NCBI GenBank assembly: GCA_964427855.1
Contig: CAYRVH010000006.1
Location: 16,924 to 80,923 of the forward strand
Length of the DNA stretch: 64,000 nucleotides
Origin: JAUPKT01 sp964427855
Lineage (GTDB): Bacteria > Desulfobacterota > Desulfomonilia > Desulfomonilales > Desulfomonilaceae
Direction of reading: 5' to 3'
The notes under the pieces are model-generated. The model had not been told where the DNA came from, made no database searches, and saw only the letters and a program-made list of their open reading frames with translations. Below are positions 36,413 through 45,099 of this stretch, one piece after another (the first letter of the stretch is position 1; every line of letters begins with the position of its first letter). A program made the position numbers and the translations under genes.

Positions 36413-37216
36413 ATGAAATCATCCGCACTCCAAGAAAAGGTTTTCCAAGCCATCCATAAGAGACCCGGCTCTTCTGCGGCTTGGTTTGAGGAACAGTTTG
36501 GTCTGTCCCTCTACCGGCTGCACCGCATCTTTCGGCGCATCGAACGGGACCTGCAAGGTTCTGTCATCGTGCACGACCCAGAGCGAGGCGTCTGGATTGT
36601 GGAGATAGACGGTTCCTTGTGCTCTGGGGTGAACTGGGTCGGAGAAGCCGAGGGGGGATTTCGGCAGTGTGGTGAGTCGGTATTGTTTCCGGACGGGCGC
36701 TGTTATGAGCATTCCTGTTATGAATGCGAGGAAATGGTGGCCTTATCGCGCAGAATCCATTTCCTGACAGGGCCGAAAGATCCGAGCGTCCAGACCCTCG
36801 CGGAATCTCCTGTTGAAACGCTTGAGGAGCTGCTGCACACTGTTCAGGGAATTCAGCCTGCCACGCGACGAGACTGGCGGAATAAGACCCGCTTCCAACG
36901 CCTTTTGATGTCCGCACTGGGCTTCAAGGAATGGAAACACCGGCGAGCTGCTTCATTTGAGGATGATGAGATCCCCTACGAATTAAGGCGACGCCACATG
37001 AACTCTTCAGGCAACCCTTATGAATTCGCCCTGCGCAAGTATTTTGTCCTTTTACGCGTACCCGTGGATGCAGCAAAGGAAGATGTGCTCAAGGCATGGA
37101 AAAAACTCGCCCTCCTCTATCATCCCGATGCGCAGGGAGAAGACGGCGACGAGGAAATGATGAAAGCGGTGAATGAAGCCAAGGAAAAGATTTTTCACCT
37201 CCGAGGGTGGGATTAA
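36413..37216 (+). CDS. J-domain (DnaJ-like) protein with N-terminal helical region and Cys cluster
   Basis: A 267-residue protein. The C-terminal 65 residues form a J domain (YFVLLRVP, KAWKKLALLYHPD) with the His-Pro-Asp motif that stimulates DnaK-type chaperones. The N-terminal 50 residues look like a winged helix (FEEQFGLSLYRLHRIFRRIE). A central segment (QCGE, GRCYEHSCYEC) has four Cys and a His that could bind zinc. The Gly/Phe region and substrate-binding domain of DnaJ are missing, so it is a specialised co-chaperone. The ATG at 36413 has CAGG 8 nt upstream; GTG 36407 is an alternative. Confidence 0.8.
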   Translation: MKSSALQEKVFQAIHKRPGSSAAWFEEQFGLSLYRLHRIFRRIERDLQGSVIVHDPERGVWIVEIDGSLCSGVNWVGEAEGGFRQCGESVLFPDGRCYEHSCYECEEMVALSRRIHFLTGPKDPSVQTLAESPVETLEELLHTVQGIQPATRRDWRNKTRFQRLLMSALGFKEWKHRRAASFEDDEIPYELRRRHMNSSGNPYEFALRKYFVLLRVPVDAAKEDVLKAWKKLALLYHPDAQGEDGDEEMMKAVNEAKEKIFHLRGWD

Positions 37217-37251
37217 CAGTGATTTTGGCGTGTTTTTTGCTGCGTTAATGT

Positions 37252-37287
37252 GCAGCGGGGATGCCTCGTGAGAGACATCCCCGCTGC
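37252..37287. terminator. Hairpin between convergent genes
   Basis: GCAGCGGGGATG (37252-37263) and CATCCCCGCTGC (37276-37287) form a perfect 12-bp stem between the J-domain gene and the Cys-Pro-rich gene. Confidence 0.6.
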
Positions 37288-37319
37288 AGGAAACTCTTTT
37301 ATTCTTTGTCCGCTGTCTT

Positions 37320-37808
37320 TTACCAGTACGTCCCGAAGAATCCTTCTGCGGGCGCAGCGTAGAGCATCATTGGTAGGACGGTTTCTTTCGCCATGGGGGC
37401 AAACCTTCTCGGGACTCCCCGGCCCATACCCACTGGTTGCGGGGGCATCATACCGTAGCCCAAGACGGGCACAGGACAGCCAGCGGGGCCGCACATTGGA
37501 GGCGGGCATAATGGAGGCGGACACATGGCGACAGGGGGCGGGCAGAACCGAGGGCCGCATCGGAGATGGTCTATCACGGAGTCAACAACCCTAAATGGGA
37601 GAGCAATCACCCCTGTGACGACTCTCAACGCGCCTGAGAGGATCGCTGCGATGGGATTGGGTCCGCACGAGGGCGGCGGACACGGCGGCGCGTACACCGG
37701 CGGTGGACACAGTGGGGGTGGACATACAGGTCCTCCTGCGGACACTGCCGGTACGATTAGTACGGTCAGACACAGTGTTATGAGTGCGGTGAGTGTGAAT
37801 CGTCGCAT
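37320..37808 (-). CDS. Secreted Cys-Pro-rich protein with CPPP repeats
   Basis: A 162-residue protein with a Sec signal (ALITLCLTVLIVPAVSA). The mature part begins with repeated Cys-Pro-Pro-Pro units (CPPPLCPPPVY, CPPPSCGP), then a hydrophobic helix-like segment (IAAILSGALRVVTGVIALPF), then more CPPP units and a Met-Pro-rich tail. At least seven Cys sit in CPPP context, which suggests disulfide or metal-linked surface structure. I recognise no family. The protein at 40115-40444 shares the CPPP element. Confidence 0.7.
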   Translation of the reverse strand: MRRFTLTALITLCLTVLIVPAVSAGGPVCPPPLCPPPVYAPPCPPPSCGPNPIAAILSGALRVVTGVIALPFRVVDSVIDHLRCGPRFCPPPVAMCPPPLCPPPMCGPAGCPVPVLGYGMMPPQPVGMGRGVPRRFAPMAKETVLPMMLYAAPAEGFFGTYW

Positions 37809-37982
37809 ATCCTCTTACCTCCTTCAGGCCTACGCCTAGGGCCGTAAGCTCTCAAAGACAGAGCGGCTGCCGAAACGACACATATTTTACGGCGTATGTG
37901 TCAAGCATACCAGCATCGCGGCCCCCATGTCAATGGAAAACGTCACCACAACGCTAGCGCCCCATTTCGAGCCACAAAAGGC

Positions 37983-39257
37983 TCATTCTTCGATGTCCTC
38001 CCACAAGGGACCTTCTTCCTTTGTGTCCCCTGAAGGTCTGTGGGGAAAGCCAACCTTGCCACAGCCAAAATCCAGAGATCGCACACCCTGTACATCCTGG
38101 AGAGTCTTTGGTTGAAGGCCATGGGCCGAGAGACCCCATTCCCTAATCACCATCTCAAGGATTGGCTCATGGTTCTTATCAAAAGTGATCACGCCGCGCG
38201 GGCCTTCTAAAGACAAATTTTCGAGGTATTCAATAAGCGGCATAGGATTCTGGGCATCCCAGGAAACAGCTTTTGCGCTGAGATCGACCATAGAAGCGAT
38301 GTCGTATCCCTCGGCGGCCCTCTCTATGTCCGGAACTTCGACGCCCGTTGTTTTGCGGATGCGCTGGGCAAAATCCGACGGATTCTTTACNNNNNNNNNN
38401 NNNNNNNNNNNNNNNNNNNTGCCCAAAACCGCAGCGCCAGCAGGATAAGAGACAAGACTCGCCGGCCCTACGATGCGTTTCATCCACTCGCGATGTTTGC
38501 GTGAGTCAACCGCCCTGAAAAACCCTAGGGAATCCTTTTTGCCGAAGCCCGCAAAGATTACATCGCTTTTGGTCTTTTCCAAGGCGTCGATGACGCCGCG
38601 AAAATTGTCCGAACCAGCGGGAACCATGACGCGATCTCCAAAGGCTCCTCCGCTCCTATCAAAACTATAGGCAAAAAAGTCCGCAGTTTCATTCCCCTCC
38701 ATATCGTCAGTTCCAGTGATGAAAGCGACACGGCCGAGGTTTTGAATCGTCCATGGGCTGAGGGGATAGGAGAGTTGGTAGGTATTTGGCCGAACTCGAA
38801 AACTCCGAGAGTGGCACAGTTCCCCTGCAACCAGCTTGACAGAAGGGTTGGTCACGAACACGATTGCCGAGCTATTAGAAACGCCCTGTACGGTCTTTTC
38901 TGCGCCATCGAGGCTCATGGGACTGACCAAAAAATCGACCTTGTCAGCGACCAGGAGTTGCGCCAGGACCTCGAGAGTTTTTTCGTCCTTAGGTCCTGGA
39001 TCGCGACGCAACACCCGAATTCCTGATGGTCCATTCTCCTTAAGGCGGCAGTCGAAACCAGCGAGAAAGGATTTGGCATCTTGGGAGAAAGGCCCCTGTT
39101 CGGGCAAGATTATTCCGACCTTAATAGTACGGTCTTGGCCAACGGCGAGTTTGGGAAACCCAGTTGCTCCCAGCAGCAGCGATGCGCCAATTCCTAAAAG
39201 AAATGTGCGTCGAGAGACGGGATGCGCTCCATGGGACTTAGCCTCATATGCTATCAT
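37983..39257 (-). CDS. ABC-type amino-acid/branched-chain substrate-binding protein, Tat-exported (contains N gap)
   Basis: A type I periplasmic-binding protein of about 424 residues, related to LivJ-like receptors. HPVSRRTFLLGIGASLLLG is a twin-arginine signal. The mature N-terminus TIKVGIILPEQGPFSQDAK matches the family's first strand and ligand loop. An assembly gap of 29 N (38391-38419) falls inside the gene, but both sides stay in one frame. The C-terminal 40 residues are charged and not part of the fold. No permease or ATPase genes are adjacent, so it could be an orphan receptor or sensor. Confidence 0.82.
   Translation of the reverse strand: MIAYEAKSHGAHPVSRRTFLLGIGASLLLGATGFPKLAVGQDRTIKVGIILPEQGPFSQDAKSFLAGFDCRLKENGPSGIRVLRRDPGPKDEKTLEVLAQLLVADKVDFLVSPMSLDGAEKTVQGVSNSSAIVFVTNPSVKLVAGELCHSRSFRVRPNTYQLSYPLSPWTIQNLGRVAFITGTDDMEGNETADFFAYSFDRSGGAFGDRVMVPAGSDNFRGVIDALEKTKSDVIFAGFGKKDSLGFFRAVDSRKHREWMKRIVGPASLVSYPAGAAVLGXXXXXXXXXXVKNPSDFAQRIRKTTGVEVPDIERAAEGYDIASMVDLSAKAVSWDAQNPMPLIEYLENLSLEGPRGVITFDKNHEPILEMVIREWGLSAHGLQPKTLQDVQGVRSLDFGCGKVGFPHRPSGDTKEEGPLWEDIEE
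38391..38419. other. Assembly gap (29 N)
   Basis: A run of 29 undetermined bases. The reading frame of the binding protein is the same on both sides, so the true gap length may equal 29 modulo 3. Confidence 0.99.
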
Positions 39258-39491
39258 GGTTCACACTTCATCATTATTCGGGTCATACCAGATTGCGGCG
39301 CCCTTTCACGCGAGGCGTTACGAAGTATGATGTTCATCACGTTGCGGCCTCGGCGGTTTCGAGCTCCCTTCTGCAGATACTTCTGGCCTGTTCGTAGGAG
39401 ACATCGATGCGCTGTACGCCACTGTCATCCGCCTCATATACAGGAAGGGTTCCCGCGTGGCGTGGGCCGCGACGCAACCGACACATCAGGG

Positions 39492-40061
39492 TCAAGGAGC
39501 TCCCGCTTCCCTATGAGGCGGCGGAGCAGCCTGTTTGAGCGTCTTGAGAATCGTCTCAATGCCGGACGCCAAACCCTCGATGAGGTCTTTGTTGTCATTC
39601 CTGAGCTTTTTTACGCCCTGGAGGGTTTGGTCTAACTCACGCAGCACAGCCTGGGACTGCTCTTCCAACTTATCGCCAAAAGGGGCGACCACATCTTTGG
39701 AAATCTCGCGTGTCGCGTCAAAAATTTTCTTGCCTATCTGTTTGCGATCCGGATCTTGCGCGAATGATTCGAGCTGCCCTTTGATGAAGCCTTTGGTCGC
39801 TGGATACAGTTTTCGTCCCAGTTCCTCGCCTTCTTGCTCGAGCTGCTTGTCAGGAGTAGCCATGAGAGATTCCTTGGCCTTTTTCCCCGCCGCAGAGGCT
39901 ACCCCACTGACGAACGGTTGTACGGTTTCCACCGTCTTTGTCGCGGTTCGCTCGTCGAGATTATTCACGACGATCAGGACGAGTCCGTAGGAAGCGAGCA
40001 ACACAAGTATGACCAGCGCGGTAAGCTTCCCCAATCTTTTCAATCCCGCCCCTAGCGACAT
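39492..40061 (-). CDS. Single-pass membrane protein with long helical domain
   Basis: A 189-residue protein. A short basic N-terminus precedes one membrane helix (LTALVILVLLASYGLVLIVV). The rest is highly charged, helical and probably outside the cytoplasm (EEQSQAVLRELDQTLQGVKK), with a coiled-coil look. No domain was recognised. It is in the same direction as the small Cys-Pro protein upstream, with 53 bp between them. Confidence 0.65.
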   Translation of the reverse strand: MSLGAGLKRLGKLTALVILVLLASYGLVLIVVNNLDERTATKTVETVQPFVSGVASAAGKKAKESLMATPDKQLEQEGEELGRKLYPATKGFIKGQLESFAQDPDRKQIGKKIFDATREISKDVVAPFGDKLEEQSQAVLRELDQTLQGVKKLRNDNKDLIEGLASGIETILKTLKQAAPPPHREAGAP

Positions 40062-40114
40062 GGCTACCCCCTATGACGACAGCGTTTGTCCGCTGCTCGA
40101 CGATCGATTCGTGG

Positions 40115-40444
40115 TTATTGCATTGGCGGTCCGGCCATCGGTCCCATCGGTCCGTAGCTCATTTTTGTCTTGGTCATGGGCTTCCGGAATGGGGGCGGGC
40201 ACGGCGGAGGAGGACATTCCATCCTCACCTCTATGACATGACAACTCCTTGGAGCAAAAGAATTCTGGGTGCATTTGACGATGGCCATTTCCGAGGCGTG
40301 GCCAGGGGTTGGCCCAAATCCTTGATATAAAGCACCGCGGAAATTTTGGGCAGTTGCTACAAAAAATGCGTCCGAATCATACACTGAACAGAGCAGCAGT
40401 CCAGAAACCACTGCCAAGGCAAAAAGCCAATTTCTTGCTTTCAT
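40115..40444 (-). CDS. Small secreted protein with CPPP motif
   Basis: A 109-residue protein from the ATG at 40444, which has GGAGGT 7 nt upstream; the frame extends further (40558), but the extra part precedes the signal peptide. The signal LFALAVVSGLLLCSVY is followed by a short mature region with MECPPPPCPPPF and a Met-Gly-Pro tail. The Cys-Pro pattern resembles that of the 37320-37808 product. Function unknown. Confidence 0.6.
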   Translation of the reverse strand: MKARNWLFALAVVSGLLLCSVYDSDAFFVATAQNFRGALYQGFGPTPGHASEMAIVKCTQNSFAPRSCHVIEVRMECPPPPCPPPFRKPMTKTKMSYGPMGPMAGPPMQ

Positions 40445-40575
40445 ATCCATTACCTCCGAACATGCGCTGAGAACAGTCCCGGTTCTCAGTGGATTCATAG
40501 TTTGATGTGACAGTGCATTGCGCTGTTGGTTCTCAGTACTTGACGATACTCGACCCATTATTGGCGGGGCGCGAC

Positions 40576-41871
40576 CTAAGCCTCATTTTTTTCATTCAAG
40601 AAGGAAGGCTGGCCTGTGGCTTCCAGCACGCTTCTCCAAAGGTTGCCATCAAGGTCCACATGTTTGCGCCCCTTGACGATTTCTGTCATAGGCACGTACA
40701 CGAATTGATCATTGAGGCTCCCTACCACCATATTGGTTTTTCCCGCCATGCCTGCATGCACTGCCTCCTGCCCGAGAAATCCACAAAAGATCGAGTCGTC
40801 AGCAGTTGCAGGCACTGAGCGTATGGTATAGCTCGGATCAATGTACTTCAAATTGATCTCTATGCCCTTTGCATGAAAATATTGCAAGATCCTCTCTTTC
40901 AAAAAAATGCCAATATCGCCGAGTTTGGGGTTGCCAGACTCGTCGGTTCCCTGGGCAGAGCAGTATTTTTGCCCCGCGCCTTCTGCGACGACGATAACCG
41001 CGTGCTTCCTCCGAGCGAGCCTTTCCTCCAGGGCAACGAGAAACCCATGGGGGCCTTCCAGTTCAAAATCCGCTTCGGGGATGAGCACAAAATTGGCATA
41101 TCTTTTACCTAGGGCCGCGCTTGCCGCAATAAAGCCGGAGGTGCGTCCCATAAGTTTCACAAAGCCAATGCCGTTGGGCGCTCCATTTGCTTCGACATGA
41201 GCAGCCCCTATGGCTTTGGTGGCCATACTCACCGCCGTATTGAATCCAAACGATCTCGACAATAGGTTAATATCATTGTCGATTGTCTTCGGGATTCCTA
41301 TGACCCCGATCTTTGCCCCCCGCGCCTGTATCTCCTCTGAAATTCGGGCCGCAGCCCTAAAGGTCCCGTCTCCCCCAATGGCAAACAAGATCCCCACGTT
41401 CATGCGCTCGAGGGCATCGACGATCTCTTGAATATCTTGGGGACCTCGGGAAGACGAGAGGATGGTGCCTCCCAACTCATCGATCTCTGACACCACGGCC
41501 GGGGTGAGCTCCTTGAGGGGGTGGCCGTAACGCGGTATGAATCCCTGCAACCCGTACAAGATCCCCAGCACGTTCTTCACCCCGTAAGAATGGTAAAGGG
41601 TAAGAACTACAGAGCGGATGACGTTGTTGAGGCCCGGACATAGCCCCCCACACGTGACAATCGCACATTTTAGTTTGCTGCAATCAAAAAAGATTTTCGA
41701 TCGAGGGCCGGCGCGCATGAACGCCACAGGTTCTTTCCCCGTCGATACTTCCTCGCAGACCTTTTCCGCTGAGATGTCGAACAGGACTCGTTCGCTGTCA
41801 TCGACAAATTTCACGGACTTCAGCGGAGAGTCAATACGAGGCTCCCCGAGCGATTCAATGTGGGTATCCAT
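40576..41871 (-). CDS. 6-phosphofructokinase of the PPi-PFK clade, probably ATP-dependent
   Basis: A 431-residue phosphofructokinase that phosphorylates fructose 6-phosphate in glycolysis. Motifs are CGGLCPGLNN (74-83), GGDGT (166-170), the catalytic PKTIDND (194-200) and MGRTSGF. Length, N-terminal extension and MGRTSGF place it with the long group that includes plant-type PFK and spirochete TP0108. Family work uses two positions to tell donors: Gly in GGDGT favours ATP, Asp (GGDD) favours PPi, while Lys in PKTIDND is the PPi-clade residue. Gly plus Lys here suggests ATP use within the PPi clade. Annotation as pfp would be unsafe. Confidence 0.88.
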   Translation of the reverse strand: MDTHIESLGEPRIDSPLKSVKFVDDSERVLFDISAEKVCEEVSTGKEPVAFMRAGPRSKIFFDCSKLKCAIVTCGGLCPGLNNVIRSVVLTLYHSYGVKNVLGILYGLQGFIPRYGHPLKELTPAVVSEIDELGGTILSSSRGPQDIQEIVDALERMNVGILFAIGGDGTFRAAARISEEIQARGAKIGVIGIPKTIDNDINLLSRSFGFNTAVSMATKAIGAAHVEANGAPNGIGFVKLMGRTSGFIAASAALGKRYANFVLIPEADFELEGPHGFLVALEERLARRKHAVIVVAEGAGQKYCSAQGTDESGNPKLGDIGIFLKERILQYFHAKGIEINLKYIDPSYTIRSVPATADDSIFCGFLGQEAVHAGMAGKTNMVVGSLNDQFVYVPMTEIVKGRKHVDLDGNLWRSVLEATGQPSFLNEKNEA

Positions 41872-42063
41872 TTACTCGTCTTACGTCGCCAAGCGGCTGT
41901 CAACCTATATGGGCCTCTTCTGTCGTTTTTGCCTGCTTGGACTTCAGGATTATAGAGTAGCCTACCTTAGAGTTCGCAAAAAGTCTATAAAAAAAAAGTA
42001 TTACGCTGTGTACGCTTAGTAAAATTGGTTGTCTGAGGAGAGCGTTACTTAATATATTGGATT

Positions 42064-43140
42064 TTATATATTGAAACGAAACAACATTATGTCTCCATCT
42101 CGAACGATGTAGTCCCGGCCTTCGAGGCGCACCTTGCCGGCTTTGTGAGCTGCAGTCATAGAGCCTGTTGTTCGTAGGTCCTCATAAGAGACGACCTCGG
42201 CGCGAATGAATCCCTTGGCCATATCGGAGTGGACGGTTCCGGCTGCCTGCAAGGCGGTTGCGCCCTGGCGAAGTGGCCAAGCCTTCACTTCGGGTTCGCC
42301 GGCGGTGAAGAAAACGATGAGATTCAGGAGTCGAAAAGAGGTTCTTATGATTCGCTCTTTCGCGCCCTCTTCCAAGGCGAGGTCTTGCAGGAATTCCTTT
42401 GCATCCTCCGGCGCCATGACGGCTATTTCTGCTTCTATGTCGGCAGAAAGCCAATCGAGCTCCACGCTGGGTTGTCCAGCCACATGGCCACGGAGTCGAT
42501 CCATGACCTCTTCAATGGTGCCCTTGGATTGGTCTTCTCCGACGTTGAGCAGGACGAGTTCGGGCTTGATGGAGAGGAAAGAAAAGCCCTTGAGGCTCTC
42601 AAGATCATCGTCAACGCTCAGGCAACGCAACGGCTTGCCTTGTTCTAATATCTCGAGGGCTTTCGTTAAGACATCTCTTTCCTTCGAAAGCTCTTTTTTT
42701 CCGCGTTGTATGTCGCGGCTGACGCGTTCCAATCGGCGCTCGACGACGCCAAGGTCTGACAAGATCATTTCTTCTTCTAAGGCCTTGAGATCACGAAGGG
42801 GATCTGCGGGGCCTTCAAAAGGCGTATCGAACAACCTGACGCAGTGAACAAAAGCATCCAAGGGTCGCACCATTGCCATGAACTTTTCCAAAGATGCCCC
42901 GGTCCCTTTTGGCTGGTCGTCTCCGAACCCGTGGATATCTGAATATTGGACGGTTACCGGAGTTGTTTTACGCGGCTTGTGGTATTCGGCGAGGAAATCC
43001 AGCCTCGGGTCGCTCACTTTTACCGCGCCTAAACCAATTTCTCGGCGCGCTTTGTCGTCGTGAATCTCTCCTGCCCCCGTGAGAGCCCGAAACACCGTTG
43101 TTTTTCCGCTGCCCGGCAGGCCTACAATTCCTAATTTCAA
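42064..43140 (-). CDS. ychF: Redox-regulated ATPase YchF (Obg family)
   Basis: A 358-residue YchF/OLA1 protein, close to the usual 363. GLPGSGKTT is the P-loop at the N-terminus. The base-specificity motif reads LLNVGED, the N-x-x-E form that makes YchF bind ATP rather than GTP. The C-terminal TGS-like domain begins near LIVFFTAGEPEVKAW and ends with the DGDIMLFRF segment typical of the family. It associates with ribosomes and stress responses. It follows the anti-sigma gene in the same direction by 25 bp. Confidence 0.95.
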   Translation of the reverse strand: MKLGIVGLPGSGKTTVFRALTGAGEIHDDKARREIGLGAVKVSDPRLDFLAEYHKPRKTTPVTVQYSDIHGFGDDQPKGTGASLEKFMAMVRPLDAFVHCVRLFDTPFEGPADPLRDLKALEEEMILSDLGVVERRLERVSRDIQRGKKELSKERDVLTKALEILEQGKPLRCLSVDDDLESLKGFSFLSIKPELVLLNVGEDQSKGTIEEVMDRLRGHVAGQPSVELDWLSADIEAEIAVMAPEDAKEFLQDLALEEGAKERIIRTSFRLLNLIVFFTAGEPEVKAWPLRQGATALQAAGTVHSDMAKGFIRAEVVSYEDLRTTGSMTAAHKAGKVRLEGRDYIVRDGDIMLFRFNI

Positions 43141-43165
43141 AACAATAACCTTGATAAATGACGCA

Positions 43166-44086
43166 TCAATGAGACGGAATAAATCGAATATACAACACCA
43201 CTTTCTTTCCGTCGGGAGAGGTGCGTACCGCCGGGGGCGCCGTGGGATTGAACTCTCCCGTCAGTGCCCCAAGGTTGACAAGTTCAGACGTCAACTTCGG
43301 ATATGCATTAGAGGGTATTGCCACGCCTAGTATTATTTCCCCGATCCTGTCCTCCGTCTTTTCCTCCAGAAGATTGCCCTGGAGACTCGGAAGTATCCTC
43401 TTTAGGGAATCAACCGCCACAGGAATGCTCTTGCTTTGGACGGTGATATTATCGGGCTCCTTTTTTTGCGCAAACGGCGCCTGGATAATGCCGCCTTTCA
43501 TGCGGTCCGGTTCGAGTACGCGGGGACTTGACATGGCAAATTGCTGAAGATGCCCTCCGGACTGCTGATGGTCGCCCAAAAAACCTTTTGCGAGAGCCCC
43601 CTCCGCGCGCCAAGGGGTCGTGCTACGCGCTTGGTGCCAGGGGGTGCTCAAGGAATGAGATGGCAAAGGGGCCGCCGGCGTCGGATTTTCAGACCGCGCT
43701 ACGGTTTGAGCACCCTCGGAAAAGACCTCGTGAGGGGAACGATCGTAAATGACCACGCCGACGAACACGATGAGTATCAGTGCGCCCACACCCACCGGCA
43801 GCGGCATATAAGGAGACGCGGTAAACAAATGCTTAAAAAAGTGCAGGACCGATTCTGTCTGATTTGTTTCGTGGAGCTTTGTTTTGATTTGTTGGAGGAG
43901 GCATTCCGGCGGGTGGACTTTCTCGAGACTCATTAATGTTTGTACGGTGAACCCATACCACTCATAATCATTCTTACAGTAGGGGCAGCCGTCTAAATGT
44001 CTTGTAACTGAAGTTTCTGTTTGTTTGTCTAATCGCCGTTCATGAAACTCTCCAAAAAGATCGCTCACACGCTCGCATTCGCTCAT
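43166..44086 (-). CDS. Zinc-finger anti-sigma factor with extracytoplasmic domain
   Basis: A 306-residue membrane anti-sigma factor. The N-terminal ZAS motif is HLDGCPYC (His-x3-Cys-x2-Cys), preceded by a helix that should bind the sigma factor. One membrane helix (VGVGALILIVFVGVVIY) lies near residue 105. After a Ser/Pro-rich linker the outer domain (SIPVAVDSLKRILP, GEIILGVAIPSNAYPKL) has the pattern of DUF4349-like modules. It overlaps the ECF sigma gene by 4 bp. It would hold the sigma factor at the membrane until an envelope signal triggers release. Confidence 0.87.
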   Translation of the reverse strand: MSECERVSDLFGEFHERRLDKQTETSVTRHLDGCPYCKNDYEWYGFTVQTLMSLEKVHPPECLLQQIKTKLHETNQTESVLHFFKHLFTASPYMPLPVGVGALILIVFVGVVIYDRSPHEVFSEGAQTVARSENPTPAAPLPSHSLSTPWHQARSTTPWRAEGALAKGFLGDHQQSGGHLQQFAMSSPRVLEPDRMKGGIIQAPFAQKKEPDNITVQSKSIPVAVDSLKRILPSLQGNLLEEKTEDRIGEIILGVAIPSNAYPKLTSELVNLGALTGEFNPTAPPAVRTSPDGKKVVLYIRFIPSH

Positions 44087-44742
44087 GACAAGACCCTCTT
44101 CAATTTTTCCTTCACAACCATACGCGCTCTATGCAAACGTGACTTCGTGGTACCCTCAGGAAGATTGAGGATCTGCGCTATTTCTTCATAAGAAAATCCC
44201 TCGATGTCACGTAAAATCACAATTTCTTTATGGTCAGGATCCAATTCGTCAATTGCCTTCTGCACGAGTCTCTGGACTTGCTTTCCAGCAAGCAAGGTCT
44301 CAGGATTGGTGGAGTAGTCAGGCACAATACGCTGTTGCTCGTCTCTGTCCTCGTTGTTCTCGGTCTGACCTTTGTTTGCAAAGTACCCACGCCGTTTCAG
44401 ATATTTGAATCGGTTTTTTCCCCTGTTCGTGGCAATCTGGAATAACCATGTCGAGAACTTGGAGTCGCCTCTGAACTTGCGAAGATTTTGAAAGGCCGCG
44501 GTGAATATCTCTTGAGTGAGATCACTTGCCTCTTCCTGTTCGCCGACGTAGCGATAGGCGAGGTTATACACTTTTTTGTAGTACTTTTCCAGCAAGACAT
44601 CAAAGGCCTCTCGATTCCCACGCTTGGCTTTGATGACAAGACTTGCGTCATCGTCGTTCTCCGCTGCAGAGGAAGCGTAGAACAATAGAAACATCACGAT
44701 ATTCAGACAAAGCCCGTTTAGAATTGTTTCAAGGAAGGTCAC
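44083..44742 (-). CDS. ECF-type RNA polymerase sigma factor (RpoE-like)
   Basis: A 219-residue ECF sigma factor. Region 2 has REAFDVLLEKYYKKVYNLAYRYVG and the core-binding DLTQEIF. Region 4 has LDPDHKEIVILRDIEGFSYEEIA and a helix-turn-helix GTTKSRLHRARM. The first 25 residues are unusually hydrophobic for an ECF factor, so an internal start (Met17 or later) is possible. It overlaps the anti-sigma gene by 4 bp. A promoter with TTGACT and TATGTT lies just upstream. Confidence 0.92.
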   Translation of the reverse strand: MTFLETILNGLCLNIVMFLLFYASSAAENDDDASLVIKAKRGNREAFDVLLEKYYKKVYNLAYRYVGEQEEASDLTQEIFTAAFQNLRKFRGDSKFSTWLFQIATNRGKNRFKYLKRRGYFANKGQTENNEDRDEQQRIVPDYSTNPETLLAGKQVQRLVQKAIDELDPDHKEIVILRDIEGFSYEEIAQILNLPEGTTKSRLHRARMVVKEKLKRVLS

Positions 44743-44776
44743 TATAAGTCATTTTTCTCCGAAAAAAATCTCACTG

Positions 44777-44806
44777 AACATACGGTTAAACTGCGTACAA
44801 AGTCAA
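44777..44806 (-). promoter_or_regulatory. Sigma-70-like promoter of the sigma/anti-sigma operon
   Basis: Minus-strand TTGACT (44806-44801), 18-bp spacer, TATGTT (44782-44777). It begins 35 bp upstream of the longest sigma-factor start. Confidence 0.5.
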
Positions 44807-45099
44807 GAAATATGCGCTTTTGTGCCCAATTTATACCCTCTGCGGAGATCGGCGTGAGGCGCGTGGCATTATCTGTTTGCGCCATGACGGACAAATGAGT
44901 ATTCTTGAGAGACAGCGGAATCGACGGCCCGTTTGAAACGTGCAAGGGCGATCCGGACTGCAGGGTTGTGCGGGGATGATGTTCCTCGTCGGAGGCGTTT
45001 GCAACACTCCGTGAAGAGCGCAACAAACCGTCGCGCCTGGAGATAATGAAGCCGTCGAGCGGCAATGACAGCCAAGCTCTGAGTAAACAAGGGGGTCGC
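44807..45099. other. Intergenic region between divergent sigma factor and aminotransferase genes
   Basis: About 290 bp without a convincing gene. A minus-strand open frame (45122-44742) has no motif and covers the promoter. The region should hold the promoters of both divergent operons. Confidence 0.5.
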
